A DNA stretch of 64,000 nt from the NCBI RefSeq assembly GCF_023278565.1, contig NC_064672.1, forward strand, positions 7,626,001 to 7,690,000, given 5' to 3'. Source of the DNA: Colletotrichum lupini (taxonomy: Eukaryota; Ascomycota; Sordariomycetes; Glomerellales; Glomerellaceae). Position 1 is the first letter of the stretch; every line of letters starts with the position of its first letter. The position numbers and the translations under genes were made by a program. The notes under the pieces are model-generated. The model worked only from the letters and a program-made list of their open reading frames with translations, was not told where the DNA came from and searched no databases. This document shows positions 13,100 to 23,058 of the stretch, piece after piece.

Positions 13100-16000
13100 A
13101 AGTGTTGGACCACCACCTCTCCCGCCCTTTCCCGGATGATGGATCGATGCAACCCCAGCGCCAGAATGTCCGCCGAAAATCGCAGGGACCGCCATTTTTA
13201 CATACACCTAGGTGCTGCATTGTTGTGCTCATCAACATCACCTTCACAGATTCCAACATGGTCCATCGACATAGTGCAGGTGCACCACAGCCGAGCGGGA
13301 AAGGGCGGAAGACAGACTGCTGGCTGCTGGCTGCTGGATGGAGCTTGGGGAACGTTGCCGTTGCGGTGCGAAGCGGTACGGCGCATCATCCTCGTCGCTT
13401 CGTCGCTTACACCGGCTGTGGTCTTCCAATGCTTCCAGACGATTCTCCATTCTCGTGGGTTGGGGTTGCCTATCCGTACCTTACCTTACCTTGGGAAATT
13501 GGGGGTGGTCTGTTTCTGTTTCTGTCTGTCCCCCGTATCCGATCGAGATCAGGATCAGGCCCCTTGCCCAAAACGAACCGAGAGAAGGAAAGAAAGAAAA
13601 ACAAAAAAAAGCCGTTGTTTATCCACCGGCAGCCAGCGGGAGACTGAGAGTCGCGTTTCCAGTACTACCGATTCGGGCGCACTCGAGCGCCGCGGGATGA
13701 CTATGTGATTTCGGACGTTTCTCATCTCGTGCGTGGGACAACGGACGGTAGCCCGGATGTCAGGTCAGATCCCCCCAAATTCGGTCTCAGTCAAAGTACG
13801 GAGACACAAATTGGTCCAGGAACCGGGCATTGGCGCCGTAATTAGCCATGGCGCTGGGATTGGCACCTGGGACGACGACCAAGCACAGTCATCAAATCAA
13901 CCTCGAGTGAGACGTTGGACTGCCTGGTCAGACGGCACATCGACCCCTACTCGTTCTTCGCTCCTGTTGCCCACCTGCACCTAGCAATGCTTAGGCTCGC
14001 TCAGCATGACCTACCTGGCCCTGTCATTTTCGAAAACCAGATCCCCAAGCTACGACAAGGAGCCATTAGCCATGGCCGTTCGTGTTCCCGTACGAGTGTG
14101 CGTGGGAAGAAGCCAGAACAGCGGCTATTACTCGCGCATCCGTACGCAGTACACACACTCGGGTATCTCCAAAATGAAGGCGCGCAATGCCCGGTGGTCG
14201 GCGGAGTGACGATGGGGAGGACCGAAAACCGGCGGAGGTGGATGCGGCATGCCGGGTTTCGGGGAATGCGAGCATGGGTGCTGAAATGCCCGTTTGGGTC
14301 TTTTCCCTCTGTCCTTCTCTGCTTGTCCTAGGCGCGCGAGTCTTTTGAGTGCTTTTTTATCTTTTTTTCATCTCCGTCGCCGTCGCCGGTCTGTTTCGGC
14401 CGTGGTTTCTTCGCGGCGCTTCGCATTTACGACTATCGCCGCCTTGTTCCGTCTGGCATCTGCAATGTCCTTGATTTTTTGCATCTGAATTTTCTCTCAA
14501 GCGGGTATCTTGCTGCTGCTTCTCTTCCCTCTTTGGTCGGATAGAGTAAGGTAGTGCATCATCCCAAGTGGCCTTGTACCCGTACATACCTGGATCTGGA
14601 TGGATGCACAACATCGTCTCTTCCCCATTTCTCATTCTCACGCACACAAAATCCCACACAGGCTTCGAAATAATACCTCGATTTCCTTGGCTGACAGCAA
14701 CCACTCTCCGTTCGCATGCAGCGATGGGAAGGAATACGGGCAAGGAGGCGAGGCTGTTTTAGTGACCGCCTCGCCCCCACTCAGACAGGCGAGCCTTCCA
14801 GTGCCTCTACCTGACGGTGTAAGCCCTGATGTTGGTTGTGTGGTTGTATACCTAGTAGCAACGGTGTCTGGATAGGCGTGTGCGTGTAAACCAGTCGTGT
14901 CCAGATTGATTACAATCCCAGAAGCCATCCCGGCGGCCAAGTTGGCGAATGTTGATCCTCCCTGACAATCCAGTCCGAGGCCATTGGGCGAGACTCAAGG
15001 TGCGGTCAAACCAAAGTGCAGGCTGCTGCATTCCCGAATGCCCTGATGCGTCAAGGTACGATAAGAGAGAGCGAGAGAGAGCTATGGGCGCCTCCCGACA
15101 AGAGAGGTATTGTTGGCGGTCAAGCGCCAGTGCCAGCCGAGCCGACTTGGTCTCAACTTGGACTGGTCGGGGCGGGGGGAGCTCCCGGAACTTGGAACAT
15201 CCAGTTGAGAGCAGATAGAGACACAACCGCCATTCGATATTGACACTGACATTGCGGTGACCGGCGGGCGGACACCGCCCGTCTCACTGGACGAGTTCCC
15301 TTTGAGGTCAAGTGTCCGTCTGTCGGATGATGGGATCTGGATCTTATCGTTGTGCGCTTGCTCTGTCTGTTCCATCTGTTTCTGCCTGATGTTTCTGAGA
15401 GGTGCGAGTTGCACCGACATACTGCGTAGGAAGAAGAGAAGGGAAGGCGCCGAAAAAGACTGTGAGAGTCAGGGCTTGTGCAGGTACGCAGACCAGCCCG
15501 TCCGCGGATGGAGCTGGTACCGGTACCTGGTCTATCCGCAGTTGCAGCGTCCGTCTGGGCTCAAGCTCAGGTCCAGCCCAGGGCAGTAAGTGCCAGGCAG
15601 TTGTGGGACAGGGCAGCTTCCTTTGGGGCACAGAGAGAGAGAGAGAGCATGAGCATGAGCATTTAGGTGAGGTGAGCTCCAATTTTGGCAAGGTGCTTGG
15701 CCACTAGCAGTCTAGCGCCCCCCAGGTACGGCCTTGCTTCCCTGTGCAAGTCTTTTCTTCACCCTGTCCATGGGGTGCAAGTATCTTAGCTCAGATTTCC
15801 TACCGGGACCTTTTTTCTGGGACCTTGCGGTACGTAGTCCGTAAGGTAAGGTAGGTACCCAGTGAGGTGAGGTTGTGTGGGGTCCGCCAGAAACAAGCGG
15901 GGGCCAAGGGTCCTTGCCCGTTTGCCTGGTTGGTGCGTGAGCTATGTGCCTTTGGGCGGTCCCATCGCATCTCCCTTTTTTCGCCTTTTCCCTTCCCTGC

Positions 16001-16527
16001 CCGCTGGCCCATTCAACACTTCAACAATCCACGGGCCAATCATTTAGCGGTATTGGTCGGGAACTTCCCCAACTCTTTCGGCCGTCGCATGACGGAAGTC
16101 TCCATTTTCTCAATTCCCATTCCCCATCACCCCTCCATTCCACGCACCACCACGCACTACGCACCCCTCAAACCCAAGAGAAAAAAAAGTCTCAGGCTTC
16201 TCTCGCAGAGTCCCAATGGCCCGACTTTGGCAGAGTTGTGTGTCACTGCGCCGTCAAGCCGTCCCAAGAAAATCTACCGGGCCCTGTGCGAAGTACCTGA
16301 CCCGACGCAGTGCCAGCCATACTGATCGCCCGTACCTTGCCTAGGTACTTGCTGATGTCGAGGACCCCTCCGCAAGGTACCTTAGCTCACCCGTACCCTT
16401 TCACTACAATGGAAGTCCACAACCACAGAGTCAACCCATCCGTTGCTTCTGGTTCACCACTTTCTGCCCGCCCGTTCTGTTCCTGCCGCTGCAAAGCATT
16501 GTTTGGTATTGTTGGTGACCAGCCATA

Positions 16528-16544
16528 ATTGGGATTGGGATTGG
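16528..16544 (-). promoter_or_regulatory. Triple CCAAT-box array (read on the minus strand)
   Basis: ATTGG occurs three times with a 6-bp period (starting at 16528, 16534 and 16540), which is CCAAT repeated on the other strand. CCAAT is the binding site of the Hap2/3/5 (CBF) complex. Position about 1.5 kb upstream of acl1 is compatible with a regulatory role, but no function is shown. Confidence 0.4.
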
Positions 16545-17149
16545 CCCTTTTTTCTTTCTAATCTAGAGCCAAGGTACCTAATCTGGTCTTGTCTCGATAA
16601 GGACGTGTACAGACAGATACGGATAGCTTACCTTACCCTACCTTTAGTTGGGTAATGGAAGGTACTCTACGTGGTCGTGTAAGCTTGGGCAAGTGCCAAG
16701 TATCGGAGGTACCTCTTTCCAAAAGTTGACTTTGACTCGAACGCGGACCTGTCCCTTCCTCTCTTGTTGCTCGTTGCGTTGCTCCCTCGGATACTTGGGA
16801 CGCAAGCCCGCCAAAACAATCCCTGCTCACCATCACCTCACACAAACGCAAGACGCACCCGCGCACCGCCATGTATGTACTTTGTCCGCACCACGCACCA
16901 CGCACCACGCACTACATACGCACAGCACACCGTTCGTTCGTTCCTCCCACTCCCTTGCCGATTTCCGCTGGAGAGAATCCGACGTACACTAGCAAAAAGC
17001 AGAGAAAGGACAGAGAGAACCATGGTCCATGGAAAACAATACTTGCAAAAATACTAATTCCACCTCACCAAAAACTCACACCCTGCTGGTGGCCCGTCTC
17101 CGTGCTCCTCAACTACTTACGATACCCGACCTCCGTCCTCCTTCTTCTC

Positions 17150-17275
17150 CTCCGACCCTCGCTCACTCTCACTCGACTCTCTCTCTCTCTCGCTTTTCCT
17201 CTCCTTCCCTCCTTCTTCTCACCCTCTTGCTGCTCTTGAGAAGTTTCCTTTTTCCTCTCTCTCTCTCTCTTACCC
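17150..17275 (+). promoter_or_regulatory. CT-rich tract upstream of acl1
   Basis: The plus strand is almost purely pyrimidine here, with two CTCTCT runs of more than 10 bases, and a CCAAT box follows at 17281. Pyrimidine tracts near the transcription start are common in highly expressed filamentous fungal genes. The exact transcription start cannot be read from the sequence. Confidence 0.5.
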
Positions 17276-18017
17276 CCACGCCAATCCCTTTTCTCACCAA
17301 AGGATCTCTCCTCCGTCAGCTCGACAAAAAAAGAAGCTGGACTTTGCCGTTGTGCGCCGCTGCTTGATCCCATCAATACCTACGCCCATACCAGGGTAGA
17401 CAGACAACAGCATCACCGCCTAGGTCAGTTACCGCTCCCCGAATCCTACCCACCCCGGTCATGTCAATCCTGCCCCTCCGACGCCTCTTTCCCACCTCCG
17501 AACGCTTCACACACACCTCATGTCACTTCCACACCCGCTCGCCGCCGCACATCGCATCAGACACGACCAGGACCAAAAAAAAAAAGTCTCTCCCACCAAG
17601 GAGCTGGGGCTACGCCAGCTACAAAGATCCACTTAATGTCTGGTGGTGTCCCCAGCTGCCGATGAGCATGTAGCCTCGCAGATCCAACGATTTCAGCTTC
17701 CCTGAGCGAACTGTCGTCTCTCCGAGTCCCTCCTGAAATCTCACCTTCTCCCCACCATAATTCCGACTCGTTTGTTTTCCACCAAACTTCCTCTTACTAC
17801 TCATCCTCCTCCTCCTCCACCTTCAACCTTTCCAATCCTTACTTTGGACATCTTTCTCCTTCATCTCTCTCGCGGGCAGACATCCATAGACTTGTTTCTG
17901 GCGCCCATTGTCTGTTTCGAACAAGCTTGCTGACCTTGTTACCCCTCGCCAGAATCTTTCTTCTTCTTCCCTTGTTGAGACTCTCATCCTCCCCGACGAA
18001 GCTCGACTTTCTTCACA

Positions 18018-20069
18018 ATGCCTTCGGCCACCACCCCCGCTAACGGTGCCAATGGCGCCAAGGCAGCCAGCGGCCTGTCTGCCAACGACAACATCACACG
18101 CTTCTCGGCTCCCAGCCGTCCTTTGAGCCCTCTCCCCGAACACGCTCTGTTCAACGACAAGACCAGATGCTTCGTCTACGGTCTGCAGCCCCGCGCCGTC
18201 CAGGGTATGCTCGACTTCGACTTCATCTGCAAGCGCAAGACCCCCTCCGTCGCCGGTATCATCTACACTTTCGGTGGTCAGTTCGTCTCCAAGATGTACT
18301 GGGGAACCAGCGAGACTCTCCTGCCCGTCTACCAGGAGGTCCCCAAGGCCATTGTTAAGCACCCCGACGTTGACGTTGTCGTCAACTTCGCCTCCTCCCG
18401 AAGTGTCTACACCTCCACCATGGAGTTGATGGAGTTCCCCCAGATCAAGACCATTGCCATCATTGCTGAGGGTGTCCCCGAGCGCGTAAGTCGGTCTCTT
18501 CCCTCTGGATTCATACCCCGCTAACAAAAATGCAAGCGCGCTCGTGAGATCGCCCACAAGGCTCAGCAGAAGGGCATCACCATCATTGGCCCCGCCACTG
18601 TTGGTGGTATCAAGCCTGGCTGCTTCAAGATCGGTAACACTGGTGGCATGATGGACAACATTGTCGCCTCCAAGCTGTACCGCAAGGGTTCCGTTGGTTA
18701 CGTCTCCAAGTCTGGTGGTATGTCCAACGAGCTCAACAACATTATCGCCAACAATACCGACGGTGTTTACGAGGGTGTGGCCATCGGTGGTGACAGATAC
18801 CCCGGAACCACCTTCATCGACCACTTGCTCAGATACCAGGCCGACCCCGACTGCAAGATCCTCGTCCTGCTCGGTGAGGTTGGTGGTGTTGAGGAGTACA
18901 AGGTCATCAAGGCCGTTGAGGATGGTGTCATTACCAAGCCCATCGTTGCCTGGGCCATTGGTACCTGCGCCAGCATGTTCAAGACTGAGGTTCAGTTCGG
19001 TCACGCCGGTGCCTTCGCCAACTCCACCCTGGAGACGGCCAAGACCAAGAACGAGAAGATGAAGGAGGCTGGTTTCTACGTCCCCGAGACCTTCGAGGAG
19101 ATGCCCCAGGTCCTCAAGGCTCTCTACGACTCCCTCGTCAAGAACGGCACCATCAAGCCCCAGCCTGAGCCCGTCGTTCCCAAGATCCCCATCGACTACT
19201 CCTGGGCCCAGGAGCTCGGTCTCATCCGTAAGCCCGCTGCCTTCATCTCCACCATTTCCGATGACCGTGGACAGGAGCTCCTGTACGCAGGCATGCCCAT
19301 TTCCGACGTTTTCAAGGAAGAGATTGGCATCGGTGGTGTCATGTCCCTTCTGTGGTTCCGCCGCCGCCTTCCCCCATACGCCTCCAAGTTCCTCGAGATG
19401 GTTCTCATGCTTACTGCCGACCACGGCCCTGCTGTGTCCGGTGCCATGAACACCATCATCACCACCCGTGCCGGCAAGGACCTTATCTCCTCCCTTGTCG
19501 CTGGTCTCCTGACCATCGGTTCCCGCTTCGGTGGTGCCCTTGACGGTGCCGCCGAGGAGTTCACCAAGGCCTTCGACAAGGGCCTGAGCCCCCGTGAGTT
19601 CGTCGACAACATGCGCAAGGCGAACAAGCTCATCCCCGGTATCGGTCACCGTGTCAAGTCCCGCAACAACCCCGATCTCCGTGTCGAGCTTGTCAAGGAG
19701 TACGTCAAGGCCAAGTTCCCCACCCACAAGCTTCTCGACTACGCCCTGGCTGTCGAGACCGTCACCACCTCCAAGAAGGACAACCTCATTCTCAACGTCG
19801 ATGGCTGCATTGCTGTCTGCTTCGTTGACCTGATGCGCAACTGCGGTGCCTTCTCCTCCGAAGAGGCCGAGGACTACCTCAAGATGGGTGTCCTCAACGG
19901 TCTGTTCGTTCTCGGCCGTTCCATCGGTCTTATTGCCCACTACCTCGACCAGAAGAGACTCCGCACTGGTCTGTACCGTCACCCGTGGGACGACATTACC
20001 TACATCCTTCCTCAGCTCGGCGGCGGCGGCGCACCAGGCGCCGAGGGCAGAGTGGAGGTGCAGATGTAA
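18018..20069 (+). CDS. acl1: ATP-citrate lyase, CoA-ligase/citrate-synthase-like subunit (ACL1)
   Basis: This subunit carries the phosphohistidine relay and the citryl-CoA cleaving module of ATP-citrate lyase in the cytosol. Exons are 18018-18485 (156 codons) and 18537-20069. A 51-nt intron (gtaagt...gcaag) joins them in phase 0, giving 666 residues. The start ATG is preceded by a good context (cttcacaATG). The CoA-binding and ligase parts are clear ([20 protein letters not shown]). The active-site His lies in [11 protein letters not shown] (H312). The citrate-synthase-like C-terminus includes [17 protein letters not shown] and ends [20 protein letters not shown]. An unusual Gly/Ala-rich tail of about 20 residues follows the conserved end. 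The partner subunit is acl2, divergent at 9278-11271. Confidence 0.96.
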
Positions 20070-20748
20070 GGGTTTAACGGTTAGCGGCGGAAGGTTACGG
20101 TTTGCCACGGGATGTGGCTATAGAAATGGAGTCTATGATTTTAACGTCATGCGAGGGATGATGGTGTGCTAAATGGCGTCTTGTACGACAAGCTATATAC
20201 GTGTAGTGCTGCGCAGTCCCCCGGGATATACTAATGGTTTTGCCCGATTACCTTTTGAAGCATTGCTATCGACGTGCCATGTACAGTGACTACTTACCTG
20301 CCTTGTCAACCGCGACGTCGGCTACTTCCGAGACATTAGGGTCGCGCTTGTGCCCCGCTGGCGGCAGCGTCAATCTCTTCAGGGATTGGATGGCGGTTCG
20401 ACACCAGTTCGGATGGAGCCCTGGGATAAGCTTAAATTGAGCCTGTCGAACTGGTCGGGTCGTCCGGACCGCACTGGTGACCCGGCCCGGAATGGTGTCG
20501 GCTTTTGGGCTGCTCGTGCATGTCTCAAGACTCAAGGAAAGCGGCAGCTTTTGTCGGCAATCATTGTTCCAAATTGCTGATATGGCGTTCGTCCATCGGT
20601 ATTCTGATTTGAACAAACGATTTGCCGAGTAGACGGCGGGAGCTAGAAAGTGCTTGAATACCTGGTTATGTGTCATCGCAGTCGGTAGGCTCTTTAGATC
20701 GAGAGCGCTTAAATATGCGCTCGGGAGTTGTGTATTTGGCTAGTCCAT

Positions 20749-20751
<3 letters not shown>

Positions 20752-20782
<31 letters not shown>
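20752..20782. repeat. GA dinucleotide microsatellite
   Basis: About 15 uninterrupted GA units downstream of acl1. Confidence 0.92.
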
Positions 20783-20785
<3 letters not shown>

Positions 20786-21105
20786 GGGAGGGTTCCTTTG
20801 CAAATTCCAGGAGTTGAAGGGATCTGGTGGCCTTTCTATCACGTTGTTGTGGGGGGTTGTATTTCATGGCCGTAGCGAGTGGGCAATGTCTCGCTGTACT
20901 GTCTGTCCCCTTGATAATGGGCTTAGTTACTCGTGAGGTAGGTACAATGTTTCCCAGAAAGACTCTGAGAGTAAGGTAGTTAGCGTGCGTTGTTAGATAA
21001 GAAAGGTTGTTTTATTTATTAGAAAGGGTTGTTTGTGAACTACATTAACCGTCCCCCGAGTGTGCAAATCTCATCAAGGATAATTCTTCTTCAAAAAAGA
21101 AAATT

Positions 21106-21120
21106 GGGGGGGGGGGGGGG
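21106..21120. repeat. Poly-G homopolymer run
   Basis: Fifteen consecutive G bases. Such runs are prone to length errors in assembly. Confidence 0.9.
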
Positions 21121-22089
21121 CGGGTTTCCGGTATTTGATTTTATACTCGAGAACGCCGTCCCATGCCGAGGAGTCATTGATCATGATGGTTACACTCGCT
21201 AGCGCGGTCTAGTTATTGCAATTCTTCCAACATTAGCACGCCGAACTTGCTTCTGCATTCAATCACGAGCTCGAAGATAACTACTTGGATAGGTAGGCAC
21301 CTGGTCTCGCTAGACACAACGAAGCCCATGAGGAGTCTGAACCTGATATCGAGAATATTGTTGCAAAAGAACTTTCCCTCAGGTTTCGCCCCGTGGACGC
21401 ATAGCTTGAACGCAAGGTGTACGGCTTGTACATGGTTCTACGATTATCCGTCTTCGGCCACCCGCAGTGAACTAATACCGCCAGGCCCGATGCCCGGCTG
21501 GGCCGTCTTGATGCCATCCACGTATCCGTATTCCGCACCCATCAGTCTTACGAATTGGCCAATAATGGCAAGTGCAAGGGTAAAGGTGTGCTGTATGCCA
21601 ACAGGTTCCTTCACTGCGATTTTAACTCCTCCTAAGGGGTATAGACAAGACAAAATAAGTGGAGACAACTGGTCCTAAGTAGACCACGCTCTGGCAACTT
21701 CCGCTCGTGACTGACGCACGGACCATCGAAATTCCCAACGCCAGCTTAATGATTTTTGGATCCCTCGATCGCATCGCTGGGAAAGCTATCGAGCATCGGG
21801 TCGCTTCCCTGAAATCCCACGACATTGCGACGGAAAGACTGCTTTAGCAGAGGCTCAATTGTACGATACGTCCCCGGCTCCTGCAGGTTGTTCTAGAACT
21901 GCATGAACAGGCGCTAACATCAATACCTCGACAGAAACAAGTGATCACCCATCCCTAATCGAACGAGCAAGGAGCACACGACAACCCACGTCGCAAGCAC
22001 TCTTCCCTCGACGACGAAGCCAAACCCATACCTACCGCGTCTTGTCCTAATCTCAAACAAGACACCGCCGCCGCGATCACCCGCCCAAC

Positions 22090-22350
22090 ATGGCCTTCTT
22101 CCGCATCACCCTCCACCGCTCCGCCATCGGCCTCCCCAAGAGCACCCGCGGCGTCCTCGAGGCCCTCGGCCTCCGCCGCCGCTCCCAGACCGTCTTCCAC
22201 CCCGTCAGCCCCCAGTTCGCCGGTATGATTATCAAGGTCAAGGAGCTCGTCAAGGTCCAGGAGGTCGACCGCGCCATGAGCCAGCACGAGATGCGCGACC
22301 TGCGCAGGCCAGACCCGGGTTTCTACGTCGAGAAGGCCGTTGCGCGGTAA
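22090..22350 (+). CDS. Mitochondrial large-subunit ribosomal protein uL30m (MRPL33-like)
   Basis: A single-exon gene of 86 residues, the same size class as yeast Mrpl33. The protein starts [20 protein letters not shown], the beta-strand and helix start of the L30 fold. It continues with [20 protein letters not shown], the L30 segment in which a hydrophobic Met-Ile-Lys-Val-Lys strand precedes the helix [12 protein letters not shown] short tail rich in Arg follows. Bacterial L30 is about 60 residues; the tail is the extra part seen in fungal mitochondrial forms. It would act in the mitochondrial large ribosomal subunit. No long presequence is present; the basic N-terminus may serve for import. 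Confidence 0.87.
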   Translation: MAFFRITLHRSAIGLPKSTRGVLEALGLRRRSQTVFHPVSPQFAGMIIKVKELVKVQEVDRAMSQHEMRDLRRPDPGFYVEKAVAR

Positions 22351-23058
22351 AGGGACTATAGGAAGGGGTGAAGTAAGAGACGGGTTGAGGTTCAGAAGGA
22401 TTTTCCAAACATAGAGGACGGGAGGCGGAGAGAGGATGGGTGTTCGGGGTTGTCAGAGGAGATAGGTTCCTCGAGCATGATTGGGCTGGAAAGCAACAGC
22501 TCGGGCGCGGCAGAGGCCAAAATCGTGTATCATCACTACGGAGAAAAGTGTACAAAATCATGGCGGACTGTACAACAAACATACGTAGACGAGGATGTCT
22601 GCATCAAGTTACTTGGAATCAAACAAAAGTTCACACAAGACCACTGGTGATTCGGGCTCGTCTCCTTGATTGGCACATGATTCACTTGTCGCGTTGACAA
22701 CTACCTGCATGATTACTGAAGATTGCAAAGAAAGAGACGAGTCAGATGGACCAGCGACCATATTCGTATACTTGCCTCACGAGACACAAGGGTCAATAAA
22801 TGATGCTTTTGCGAATGGAAAACAATGATTACTTTCTGTCTCAACTCTCATACCGGTTGAGTATGCCTGATACTAGCAGGCGATACAAAGATGCTGGATG
22901 TCCATTTTCCACGCCTCCAACTAAACCCCTCACCAAGCCTGCATGACCAGGTGCTGGGATTCCAATGATGCAAAGAAAAAGTCAAGATGAAACGTCAAAC
23001 TGTCTGCCGTTTAGTCGGCTGACCATTTGACTCAGGATGCAAGATGTGGTCTGGCCGC
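22351..23058. other. Spacer between convergent uL30m and EAF3-like genes
   Basis: About 700 bases with no supported gene. It should contain the 3' UTRs of both flanking genes, which end facing each other. Confidence 0.5.

Larger units (their letters stand above)
11272..18017. promoter_or_regulatory. Long divergent promoter region between acl2 and acl1
   Basis: The 6.7-kb spacer separates the start codons of the two ATP-citrate lyase genes. It holds no supported protein gene; the frame at 12896-13708 shows no domain. It does hold a (GT)n run at 12007-12033, G-rich tracts at 12047-12064 and 12316-12383, a 14-bp tandem duplication at 13072-13099, several GGTACC palindromes, three evenly spaced ATTGG motifs at 16528-16544, a CACCACG run near 16889-16912, a CCAAT at 17281-17285 and a long CT tract ahead of acl1. 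Long 5' UTRs are likely on both sides. Confidence 0.6.
20070..22089. other. Intergenic region between acl1 and the uL30m gene
   Basis: No gene is supported in this 2-kb region. It contains a (GA)n run at about 20752-20782 and a 15-base G run at 21106-21120. The last 150 bases lead into the mitochondrial ribosomal protein gene. Confidence 0.5.

Noticed and set aside
12896..13708. 270-codon frame in the acl spacer
   Set aside because: No domain, mixed composition, contains a tandem repeat and simple sequence; looks like chance.
17823..20108. 761-codon open frame antisense to acl1
   Set aside because: It mirrors the C-ending codon use of acl1, is dominated by Gly, Val, Glu and Asp repeats, and shows no domain. 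The acl1 strand has clear homology and intron structure.
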